DNA of 37,950 nucleotides from Gordonia lacunae (lineage in GTDB: Bacteria > Actinomycetota > Actinomycetes > Mycobacteriales > Mycobacteriaceae), in assembly GCF_002149015.1 (NCBI RefSeq), contig NZ_NGFO01000017.1:1-37950 (forward strand). The letters are read 5' to 3'. How positions within the stretch are numbered: position 1 is the stretch's first letter; each line of letters opens with the position of its first letter. Shown here one piece after another: positions 26,709 through 34,158 of this stretch. The notes beneath the pieces were generated by a model. The model had not been told where the DNA came from. It saw only the letters and a program-made list of their open reading frames with translations, and searched no databases. The translations under genes were made by a program, and so were the position numbers.

Positions 26709-27709
26709 CGCTTACCTCGCAGTGAGGGCGTGCGGCGCCCGCCGAAGGGAGCCCGGGCTTCAGCGGACTTCACGACCCGACGCAATTCGTCGATCGCAAC
26801 CGACTGGTCTGCTCGCACCTCCTCGAACCGCGTCCGTGCAAATCCGGCGAGTGCGTCGGCATCCCTCAACGCACGGGTGACGGCCTCCGAGATCGCTTGT
26901 GGATCAGAGGGGTCAACATAGATCGCGGCGTCAGCATGGAAGTCACGCAATACTTCGAAGTCGGAGGTGACCTGTGGCTTGGCCGCGGTCATCGCCTCAT
27001 ATCCCGCTCTCTGCATCGTGTGTTCTCGCGTCGTCAGCGCAATCACCACGTCGCAGTTCGCGAGCTCTGCCTCGTAGTCCTCATCCGTGAGGTATCCAGT
27101 GAACAGCACGTTGGTCGGCGCAGCTTGACGTATCGATAACGGCGCCTTGCCGGTGAATCGGAACTCGATCTCGTCGGCGACGAGATGCCCTGCTGCGAAC
27201 AGTAGTTCGTCGATGGGCTCGTCGTTTGCGTACCCCAGTGGACACAGGACGACAGCGGGTTTGTGCGCGAACGGTCGACCACCAGGCTCAGGCATGCGTT
27301 CGGGCAGCGGATCGTGGAGAACGATTGCTTCGACACCCGCCCGGTTGCACTGCTGCTGCAGTGCGGAGTTGGTGACGATGCACGATCCCTCCCGCAGAAG
27401 CGCGAAGGTCGGCTTCAAGAACGGCCGCCATTTGGGGTTGAGAAAGGCACCGGTGTGAAGGTCGGCGATGACCGGGAGACGCGGGAAGCAAACTCGGACG
27501 AGCACGAGCAACGGAAACGGCGGAAGCATCAGAATCACCGAACTAGGCCGCTCCCGTCGGATTTCGCGCACAGTCTCGATCGCAGCGAATAGGTACTTCG
27601 TCGGGAAAGACCTTCGCGCGGTCGCTTCGGACAGGAAGATCGCCTTGATGCTCAGCTCTTCGGCGATCGCCCTACTACGGCCATGTGTTCTCACCCAACT
27701 GACGATCAT
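26705..27709 (-). CDS. GT-B (GT4-like) glycosyltransferase
   Basis: 334 residues. The N-terminal half holds ADLHTGAFLNPKWRPFL, and the middle has VVLCPLGYANDEPIDELL. The C-terminal donor half has VLFTGYLTDEDYEAELANCDVVIALTTREHTMQRAGYEAMTAAKPQVTS, matching the GT4-like acceptor-to-donor layout with the E-rich site. It is the second and last transferase after the primer in locus 2, so it likely adds the third sugar of the repeat. Linkage and donor are not readable. ATGA overlaps join it to both neighbours. Confidence 0.82.
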   Translation of the reverse strand: MIVSWVRTHGRSRAIAEELSIKAIFLSEATARRSFPTKYLFAAIETVREIRRERPSSVILMLPPFPLLVLVRVCFPRLPVIADLHTGAFLNPKWRPFLKPTFALLREGSCIVTNSALQQQCNRAGVEAIVLHDPLPERMPEPGGRPFAHKPAVVLCPLGYANDEPIDELLFAAGHLVADEIEFRFTGKAPLSIRQAAPTNVLFTGYLTDEDYEAELANCDVVIALTTREHTMQRAGYEAMTAAKPQVTSDFEVLRDFHADAAIYVDPSDPQAISEAVTRALRDADALAGFARTRFEEVRADQSVAIDELRRVVKSAEARAPFGGRRTPSLRGKR

Positions 27710-28695
27710 GAGCTGACCCCCTGCGAAACAATCCTCTTTCCGACCGCTCGCCGGATGTCCTCGATTCCGAGATCCGGAGCTTCGACGACCTCGGCGAGAC
27801 CCAGACGACCGACGAGACTCGCGATCTGGATTTGGTGGTCGTCGACATGCTCCCCCCGTGAGCGCCGGCGGGGGACGACGACAGGGTACTTACCGAGTTC
27901 GAGGATCCGCATGATGCTGCCCACCCCGGCGTGAGTGATGACAACGTCTGCGGCGAGAATGTTCTCGTCCATTTCTTCGCTGCCCAGCGCTCTGTGTACC
28001 TCGCCGGGGAGGTCCTCCCGAAAACTGGAGCCGAGCTGCCACACGGTACGAGATAGATCGAGTCCACTACTGAGCAGGGAGTCGATGAGCGGATCCAGCC
28101 TGTACGGCCGAATCGTTCCCAGAGTCACAAACAGTTTCGGCGAAGTGCGGGTGTCCGCTTGCACAGCTGATCCGTCCTGCACGCACTCGTACGAGTCGAG
28201 CACGGTCCTGCGATGCCGCCACCTCGCGGTTGACCAGGCTGGGTGTTGAGTCTCCAGGTCAACCAGATGTGTGGCCGCCAGCATACGACCAGTGAGCGAA
28301 GGACCATCTGTGCGGGACACGCTTTCGATGTACAGTCCGCGAATCCCATGCCGACGAGCAGCTAAGAGGCCGGGTAGCGCAAGCGCCGCTCCTGTACTGA
28401 TTGCCTGGTCGAACGGCCCGTGCCGCGGGAGTTCGCGTGCGAGCTGACGGTAGACGGTCCACGCTGTTCGAGCATCTCTCGGCTCGATGTACGGCACATA
28501 GAGGACGTTGCGGCCACGCAGGAGTGCGCGACTCTGCGTCGTGTCAAAAGTGATCCACAGCGAACTGTCCGACGCTCCCAGACTCTCCGCCAGTCTGTCC
28601 AACTGGGCGAGGTGGCCTCCGGTCGACGCGATCAAGAGAAGACGCCCGACAGCGGATCTCTCAGAACTTCTCGGCGACTCCTGCTGTTGGGTCAT
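27706..28695 (-). CDS. Fused ALG14/ALG13-type (PssDE-like) glycosyltransferase, candidate glucuronosyltransferase
   Basis: 329 residues. The first ~160 resemble ALG14/PssD/EpsE membrane-association subunits: LIASTGGHLAQLDRLAESL, then ESVSRTDGPSLTGRML. The last ~150 resemble ALG13/PssE/EpsF catalytic subunits: KLFVTLGTIRPYRLDPL, then ITHAGVGSIMRILELGKYPVVVPRR. These are usually two proteins (for example PssD/PssE or Cps14F/G) and here are one chain. The rhizobial PssDE pair transfers glucuronic acid to lipid-linked glucose. With ugd two genes away, this gene is a good candidate for adding GlcA as the second sugar (inference). It overlaps both neighbours by ATGA. Confidence 0.86.
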   Translation of the reverse strand: MTQQQESPRSSERSAVGRLLLIASTGGHLAQLDRLAESLGASDSSLWITFDTTQSRALLRGRNVLYVPYIEPRDARTAWTVYRQLARELPRHGPFDQAISTGAALALPGLLAARRHGIRGLYIESVSRTDGPSLTGRMLAATHLVDLETQHPAWSTARWRHRRTVLDSYECVQDGSAVQADTRTSPKLFVTLGTIRPYRLDPLIDSLLSSGLDLSRTVWQLGSSFREDLPGEVHRALGSEEMDENILAADVVITHAGVGSIMRILELGKYPVVVPRRRSRGEHVDDHQIQIASLVGRLGLAEVVEAPDLGIEDIRRAVGKRIVSQGVSS

Positions 28696-29270
28696 CGAGC
28701 GCCTCCGAGTGCGATTGAATCCCCCGACTCGAGCGGCAGCTCGCCGTCTTGCAGGTCGGTGGGAAGGAAGTTCTTGAGGCGAGCAGGGACGCCCGCGTAG
28801 AAACCGTTGGGCTGCAGATCGTCAACCACCACCGCTCCGGGAGCGACGACACACCCTTCCCCGATCGTCACCCCTGGACAAACCGTTACCGAGGCACCCA
28901 GCCATGCGCCGGCCCCAACGACCACGGGCTCGAATCGAGTGGGAGTGGCGGCCCTCTTGTGTGATGTCCCGACAGCGTGTGTCCCGGTCATCACCGTGCA
29001 GTTCGGGCCGAAATGAACACCGTCCCCGACGGAGATGCCGCCGGTGGGGAAGATCGATACGCCGGTGTTGATGAAGACCCCGTTTCCGATCTCCAGGTTG
29101 CGCAGTTCACCGCGGAAGATACCTGCCGGGAGGATCCGTGCCTTTCCGATCCGCGCGCCCGCCCAGCGAAGAAGCGCTCTTCGCACGATCGCAGGCACCA
29201 AGTGGGAGGCGCCCGGTCCGTTGATCAACCAGCTGCTCATGTACGCACCAAGACTTCGTCCGCTCGTCAT
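28692..29270 (-). CDS. Hexapeptide-repeat sugar O-acetyltransferase
   Basis: 192 residues. It is a left-handed beta-helix enzyme: LEIGNGVFINTGVSIF, ISVGDGVHFGPNCTVMTGTH (catalytic-type His), VVVGAGAWLGASVTVCPGVTIGEG and the closing GFYAGVPARLKNFL. It probably acetylates a sugar of the locus 2 repeat from acetyl-CoA. The start overlaps the stop of the nitroreductase-like gene and the stop overlaps the next ATG, so it is translationally coupled on both sides. Confidence 0.9.
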   Translation of the reverse strand: MTSGRSLGAYMSSWLINGPGASHLVPAIVRRALLRWAGARIGKARILPAGIFRGELRNLEIGNGVFINTGVSIFPTGGISVGDGVHFGPNCTVMTGTHAVGTSHKRAATPTRFEPVVVGAGAWLGASVTVCPGVTIGEGCVVAPGAVVVDDLQPNGFYAGVPARLKNFLPTDLQDGELPLESGDSIALGGAR

Positions 29271-30268
29271 CGGATCCCCACCCTGTGGCGCTCAGAACGC
29301 AACGGAGACACCGTCACACGTGCATCCTCCGCCGGGTGCCCGACAGCGATCATCATGATGACCAATTCGTGCTCGGGGAGATCGATCTCGCGCCGAAGGC
29401 CACGGTCCTGAGACTTCGTCGCGCTCCAGTTCAAGCAGCACGCGCCTATGCCACGTGCGTGTAGTGCGTACAACAGCGTCATGGCGTACAGGCCGCCATC
29501 GACGTATGCCTGGTTGCGTTCCCCGGGACTCAGCATCGTCCGGAGGTCGTGCGTCACAAGCAAGACGTGACTAGCCTCGTTACCGAACCCCTTGTTTCCA
29601 TTCTGGTGCTTGAGAATCCGGTCAGCTTCAACGCCTCTGGGTACGATCCGGCACATGGATCCCTGGCGGTTGCACACCGAGGGCGACGTAGACGCGAGCA
29701 GTGCCGCCGCTTCGATCTCGGCCAGAGGCACCATGTCGTCGGTGTAGCTCCGGACGCTCTCACGCGATGCAACGAACTCGTCGAAGCCCGCGGCGAGTTG
29801 CCCGCCCGGAAGCGAGAGTTGCTTGATGCCACCCTCCCGTGCATCCAGGCCCAGGAAAAGGGCGAAGCGCTTTCGGACGTCATCGGCCCACTCAGGCGCA
29901 GGCCCGAGCTCAGCGTCGAAATAGTCGAAGTAGTCGTCCACTGCACCCAGCGCCATGCTCTTCGCGTGGACTACATGGCTGTCGCGGTTGTCAGGCAGTT
30001 CTTCAACCGATGCAGCGAGCCGCTCGAGCACCTCACGTCCGAACCACGGCCGGGGTTGGCTGAGCGCGAGGCCCTTCTCGATTCGGTGCGAATCCATGAC
30101 GACCCTCGCGCACGTGGAGTGCTCATCGAGCGCGGCGCGACCGGAGAACCGGCGGTAGCGCCGCCAGTCTGCGACATATCCACGCAGCATCTCGAACTCG
30201 TCACGCGTTGAGCGTGCGCCGGGAAGCTCTGCTATTCGGCTTTTCAGTCTGTTCTTCGTCGAATTCAA
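29267..30268 (-). CDS. Nitroreductase-family flavoprotein in a polysaccharide operon
   Basis: 333 residues if it starts at the TTG at 30268, which has GAGAGGA 5 nt upstream. The first ATG, at 30313, adds 15 residues but has no such site. The N-terminal ~170 residues are helical and charged (HRIEKGLAL, DDYFDYFD). The C-terminal half is a nitroreductase fold: SRESVRSYTDDMVP (FMN-binding Arg/Ser), SPSVCNRQGSMCRIV, and GLYAMTLLYALHARGIGACCLNW. Such proteins are known from exopolysaccharide clusters, often near pyruvyl transferases, but their reaction is not established to my knowledge. It is predicted to use FMN and NAD(P)H. It lies 96 bp downstream of ugd. See findings for a hypothesis about its substrate. 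Confidence 0.8.
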   Translation of the reverse strand: MNSTKNRLKSRIAELPGARSTRDEFEMLRGYVADWRRYRRFSGRAALDEHSTCARVVMDSHRIEKGLALSQPRPWFGREVLERLAASVEELPDNRDSHVVHAKSMALGAVDDYFDYFDAELGPAPEWADDVRKRFALFLGLDAREGGIKQLSLPGGQLAAGFDEFVASRESVRSYTDDMVPLAEIEAAALLASTSPSVCNRQGSMCRIVPRGVEADRILKHQNGNKGFGNEASHVLLVTHDLRTMLSPGERNQAYVDGGLYAMTLLYALHARGIGACCLNWSATKSQDRGLRREIDLPEHELVIMMIAVGHPAEDARVTVSPLRSERHRVGIR

Positions 30269-30364
30269 TGGAATCCTCTCGGCCTCTCGGCCGCGCAAGA
30301 CACTGCGGCGCATCCCGTCAACGGGTCTGCCGCCGGTCTCGGTCGGTTGTTGTGGATCCCCCCA

Positions 30365-31666
30365 CTACGCGCGGTAAAGCCAACCCGCCCCGCTCCAGTT
30401 CTCGGCGTTGAGACAGTTGCGTCCGTCGATGATCTTCCGCTGCCGCACATACGGCTCGAGGTCGCCGGGACTCAGCGTGACAAACTCTTGCCACTCGGTC
30501 AGCACCAGCACTACGTCAGCCTTCTCACATGCGTCCGCAGCCGACAGAGCATAGTCGAGGGTGGGAAAGAGCTTCCGCGAATTGTCCATCGCTTTGGGGT
30601 CGTACACCGCGACGGACGCACCCTGTAGTTGGATCTGACCGGCAACATTCAATGCCGGGCTATCACGCACGTCGTCCGATTTCGGTTTGAACGCGGCCCC
30701 GAGGATCGCAATACGCTTACCCAGAAGCGACCCTCCACACACCTCACGAGTTAGTTCAACCATTCGTGTTCGTCGCCGCATGTTGACGTTATCGACTTCC
30801 CGAAGGAAGCTCAGAGCCTCAGCGGCACCGAGTTCACCTGCCCGCGCCATGAAGGCCCGAATGTCCTTGGGGAGACAGCCGCCGCCGAAGCCCAGCCCAG
30901 CGTTGAGGAACTTGCGCCCGATCCGGGCGTCGTAACCTATTGCATCGGCGATCGCCTTGACATCAGCGCCAGCTGCGTCACAGACCTCGGCAATTGCGTT
31001 GATGAATGAGATCTTGGTCGCCAAAAATGCGTTGGCAGAGGTCTTCACGAGTTCGGCAGTTGGAGGGTCGGTGACGATGAACGGGGTGCCGTCCTCGAGC
31101 ATGGGAGCATAGATCTCTCGGCACACCGCTTCAGCACGATCACCGGGGAAGGTTCCCAACACGACACGGTCGGGGTGGAGAGTGTCTTCCACCGCGAACC
31201 CTTCACGTAAGAACTCCGGATTCCAGGCGATCTCTACACTCACGTCCTTGGCGAGTTCGTCGGCACGCAGGGACAACTTCTCCGCAGTGCCGACCGGAAC
31301 GGTCGACTTCCCGAGGATCAACGCGTCGCGGGTCAGAAGCGGGACCAGTTCTTCTATCGCGGACTCGACATATTGCAGGTCGGCGCTGTACTCCCCCTTC
31401 TTCTGTGGAGTTCCCACCGCGATGAAGAAGACATCCGCGAAATCGGCCGCTTCCGCGTAAGACTCCGAGACCGTGAGAACCCCGGAGTCGATGTGACGTT
31501 TCAGGAGCTCGGGCAGGCCGGGCTCGTAGAACGGCACCTCACCGGCGGCGAGCTGAGCGCGTTTCTCGGGCACAACCTCGATTCCGAGCACCTCGTGTCC
31601 GAGCTCGGCCATACATGCTGCATGCGTCGCGCCGAGGTATCCGAGTCCCAGTACAACCATTCGCAT
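30365..31666 (-). CDS. ugd: UDP-glucose 6-dehydrogenase
   Basis: 433 residues. It oxidises UDP-glucose to UDP-glucuronic acid with two NAD+. The N-terminal Rossmann site is GLGYLG (7-12). STVPVGT (121-127), NPEFLREG (149-156) and the catalytic Cys264 in GFGGGCLPKD are all present, as is the C-terminal UDP-binding domain with GAAFKPKSDDVRDSP. The ATG at 31666 shares one base with the upstream stop (TGATG). Fifteen residues of extra frame upstream belong to the previous gene. It supplies glucuronate for the locus 2 polymer, consistent with the PssDE-like transferase. Confidence 0.96.
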   Translation of the reverse strand: MRMVVLGLGYLGATHAACMAELGHEVLGIEVVPEKRAQLAAGEVPFYEPGLPELLKRHIDSGVLTVSESYAEAADFADVFFIAVGTPQKKGEYSADLQYVESAIEELVPLLTRDALILGKSTVPVGTAEKLSLRADELAKDVSVEIAWNPEFLREGFAVEDTLHPDRVVLGTFPGDRAEAVCREIYAPMLEDGTPFIVTDPPTAELVKTSANAFLATKISFINAIAEVCDAAGADVKAIADAIGYDARIGRKFLNAGLGFGGGCLPKDIRAFMARAGELGAAEALSFLREVDNVNMRRRTRMVELTREVCGGSLLGKRIAILGAAFKPKSDDVRDSPALNVAGQIQLQGASVAVYDPKAMDNSRKLFPTLDYALSAADACEKADVVLVLTEWQEFVTLSPGDLEPYVRQRKIIDGRNCLNAENWSGAGWLYRA

Positions 31667-33177
31667 CAGTACGCACCATCTTTCGCTACGACTGCCTTGA
31701 CCGTCTTCCACAAGATCAGGGCGTCTTGCATGATCGACCAGTTCTCCACATAGGAAAGGTCAAGTCGCACAGACTCTTCCCAAGACAGGTCCGATCGTCC
31801 GGACACCTGCCACAGACCGGTCATCCCAGGCTTGACCAGCATTCTGCGGGCTACCCGCCCGTCATACTTCTCGACCTCGTCAGGCAGCGGCGGCCGAGGG
31901 CCGACGAGGCTCATCGTCCCGCCGAGCACGTTGAGGAGTTGGGGCAGCTCGTCAATGCTGTACCGACGAATGAAGGTCCCGACACGGGTGACCCGTGGAT
32001 CGTTCCGCATCTTGAACAGAACCCCGGCTCCTTCGTTTTGCGCTTTGAGGTGGGACTTCTGAGAGTCAGCGTCCTGCACCATCGAACGGAACTTCCACAT
32101 CAGGAAGGGCGTGTTGTTTATCCCGACACGTGTAGCGCGGTAGAAGACCGGCCCCTTGGAGTCCAGCTTGATCGCCACCGCCACGGCCACGAAGACCGGA
32201 GCGAGGACCGCAAGGATCGCAGCCGAGCCCAGCCGGTCGACCGCCGCCTTCCGGAAGCGGTTCGCGCCGTCATACCTCGGCTTGTCAATGTGTAGCAGAG
32301 GCAGGCCGGCGACTGGGCGAACCATAACGCGGGGTCCGGCCACGTCGGTGACGCCAGGCGAGACGACCATGTCTACATCGAGTCCCTCGAGGTCCCAAGA
32401 AAGCGCCTGCATCGCGGCGTGCCCGAGCGCCTCCGCCGAGGTCACCGCCACCGTTGTGGCACCAGACCTGACGACCGAGGTGGAGACGTCGTCGAAAGTC
32501 CCGAACACGGGCACACGGGCATCGCCCACAGCGACGGTCTCCCGTGATCCGGAATGGGTGGGCAGGCAGATTCCGACGACCCCGTATCCCAGAGTCGGCT
32601 CTTTGATCAGCCTCTCCATCAATGGCACCGCAGAACCGAGATTGCCGACGATCAGCACGTTCTCCAGGTTCTTCTTCTTCAGTCGCTGATTTCCGAGCCT
32701 CTGACGCCAGCCCCACCGAGCCAGCACAAGTCCGATCGTTCCGATCGGCAGGGCCAGTGCGAGAAACCCACGCGCGATGTTCAGACGGAAGAGGAGGTCG
32801 ATCATCGCAAGGACGCCGAAAACAGATAGGCACGCAGAAACGACCCGGCTGTACTCCTGCGATCCAGACCCGGCGATTCTGCGATCGAGAGTGTGGAAGG
32901 CCCGAAGGGCCAGCAACCAGCAGATACCCAATGCAACGGACACGATGATTATCGGGGTCTTCGTCGCAGCCACCGGCTCGAGGGCGCTCCCTGCACCGAA
33001 CCGAACGAACTGAGCGAGAGCAATCGACGCGACTACGATGGCAGCATCGGTCCAGGCCAATCGCGTCAGGTATCCCTGCATCCAGGAGCGTTCGCGTGCG
33101 CGCCCCGCGGACCGGAGTCGCCGAACGCCACCACCCTCCGGACGCCTCAGGGTGTCGTAGGCCTGACTATTGGCCAC
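31666..33177 (-). CDS. Polyprenyl-phosphate sugar-1-phosphate transferase (priming enzyme, locus 2)
   Basis: 503 residues from a GTG with a strong GAGGAGG 6 nt upstream. It has the same architecture as the locus 1 enzyme: four N-terminal helices, a CoA-binding-like middle region, then the sugar transferase domain with [29 protein letters not shown] and [18 protein letters not shown]. The catalytic domain is very similar to that of the 2891-4411 gene, while the first ~40 residues differ. It should prime the repeat by loading a hexose-1-phosphate, probably glucose, on undecaprenyl phosphate. It is the promoter-proximal gene of locus 2. Confidence 0.93.
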   Translation of the reverse strand: MANSQAYDTLRRPEGGGVRRLRSAGRARERSWMQGYLTRLAWTDAAIVVASIALAQFVRFGAGSALEPVAATKTPIIIVSVALGICWLLALRAFHTLDRRIAGSGSQEYSRVVSACLSVFGVLAMIDLLFRLNIARGFLALALPIGTIGLVLARWGWRQRLGNQRLKKKNLENVLIVGNLGSAVPLMERLIKEPTLGYGVVGICLPTHSGSRETVAVGDARVPVFGTFDDVSTSVVRSGATTVAVTSAEALGHAAMQALSWDLEGLDVDMVVSPGVTDVAGPRVMVRPVAGLPLLHIDKPRYDGANRFRKAAVDRLGSAAILAVLAPVFVAVAVAIKLDSKGPVFYRATRVGINNTPFLMWKFRSMVQDADSQKSHLKAQNEGAGVLFKMRNDPRVTRVGTFIRRYSIDELPQLLNVLGGTMSLVGPRPPLPDEVEKYDGRVARRMLVKPGMTGLWQVSGRSDLSWEESVRLDLSYVENWSIMQDALILWKTVKAVVAKDGAY

Positions 33178-33753
33178 CGCCTACCTCCTCAAATCTCAAA
33201 AGAACTAACTGCTCGATTTCCAGAGCTCAACGACGAGATCTTCGGCCTGCGAGCTTCCGCCATCTCCATAATGGCGAGTCGCACCATCGATGCGAGAGTA
33301 TTTCAGTCCGATCACACTCACAACCTGAGAGTGATAACTGCACAGATCCGAGCGATATTTAATGTGATCGGAAAGTTAACAGAATCTTGCACCCCAGCGC
33401 GAAACGACCTTGACGACCCACGCAGGCTGCAACGCGGTTGCAACATCCGAGCTGGAGTCTACCCGTCGAAACAGTTCCCAATGTGATCCGATATTGCTGT
33501 CCAGCAACGTATTACGGCTCACAGGGCAGGTCCACACACCCGGACGCGCGCAACCGCCATCTCAAACCGGAGATATGCGATCGCTGATAGTCCGCCGCAA
33601 AAGTGGACACAGATTTACACCCATGAATTCGATCCGGGAGCAAAATCGGACCCGTTTAAACCAGCGGATACTTTTGCAGGCTAATGATCGTACGCACTGT
33701 TCGAAGTAGCTGCGTCTACGGTTGGTTCAGAACGATCATCCGGAGGTAACGGG
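33178..33753. other. Gene-free region upstream of polysaccharide locus 2
   Basis: About 575 bp without a convincing gene. It is clearly richer in A and T than its surroundings, especially 33200-33380 and 33590-33690. It separates the locus 2 start (33177, -) from a small plus-strand gene (33754) and must hold both promoters. Short frames here have no ribosome-binding sites or family features. Confidence 0.55.
33295..33323 (-). promoter_or_regulatory. Promoter candidate for locus 2
   Basis: On the minus strand TTGTGA (33323-33318) and TACTCT (33300-33295) are spaced by 17 bp, about 118 bp before the GTG start of the priming enzyme. The spacing is ideal and the hexamers keep the main TTG and TAnnnT positions. 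It lies in an AT-richer stretch. No transcription data are available. Confidence 0.3.
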
Positions 33754-34149
33754 TTGTCATCATCGCGGGCGTCACGCCGTTTGAGGCGCTTGTTGTATGG
33801 GGGAGCGCCCGATGAGACGGCGGCCACATACCGGGTTTTGATCTCGCAACGGTTCCGTCGACATGCCCATACTGTCCTGATGCCAGACCCGTTCCACGCC
33901 CTCGTACTGATGAATCTGCTCTTCGTTGCCGGTGCGTGGTGTCTGGCCCGGCCGAGCTGTGCCGCCGCCGCGGTCCTCGCAGCCACCGGTGTCGCCTGGG
34001 CGCTGTGGAATCAGCCGATCGAGGGGCGTGTGCTCGTGTCCTTCAGCATCGAACACGGGATCACGGAGTCCGACATCCTGTCGGTGCTCGCCGTCGTGAT
34101 CGCTGCGGTGACGGTGTATCGGTCGAGACAGCGCGGACGACGACGGTGA
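33754..34149 (+). CDS. Small membrane protein of unknown function
   Basis: 131 residues from a TTG with a strong site (CGGAGGT, 6 nt upstream). An internal ATG at 33880 (MPDPFHALVL) would give 89 residues but lacks such a site. Two or three hydrophobic segments (ALVLMNLLFVAGAWCLA, AAAAVLAATGVAWALW, ILSVLAVVIAAVTVY) flank a short external-type stretch with FSIEHGITESD. The N-terminus is Arg-rich. I do not recognise a named family. It is convergent with the next gene, with 9 bp between the two stops. Confidence 0.7.
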   Translation: MSSSRASRRLRRLLYGGAPDETAATYRVLISQRFRRHAHTVLMPDPFHALVLMNLLFVAGAWCLARPSCAAAAVLAATGVAWALWNQPIEGRVLVSFSIEHGITESDILSVLAVVIAAVTVYRSRQRGRRR

Positions 34150-34158
34150 CCGATCGTC

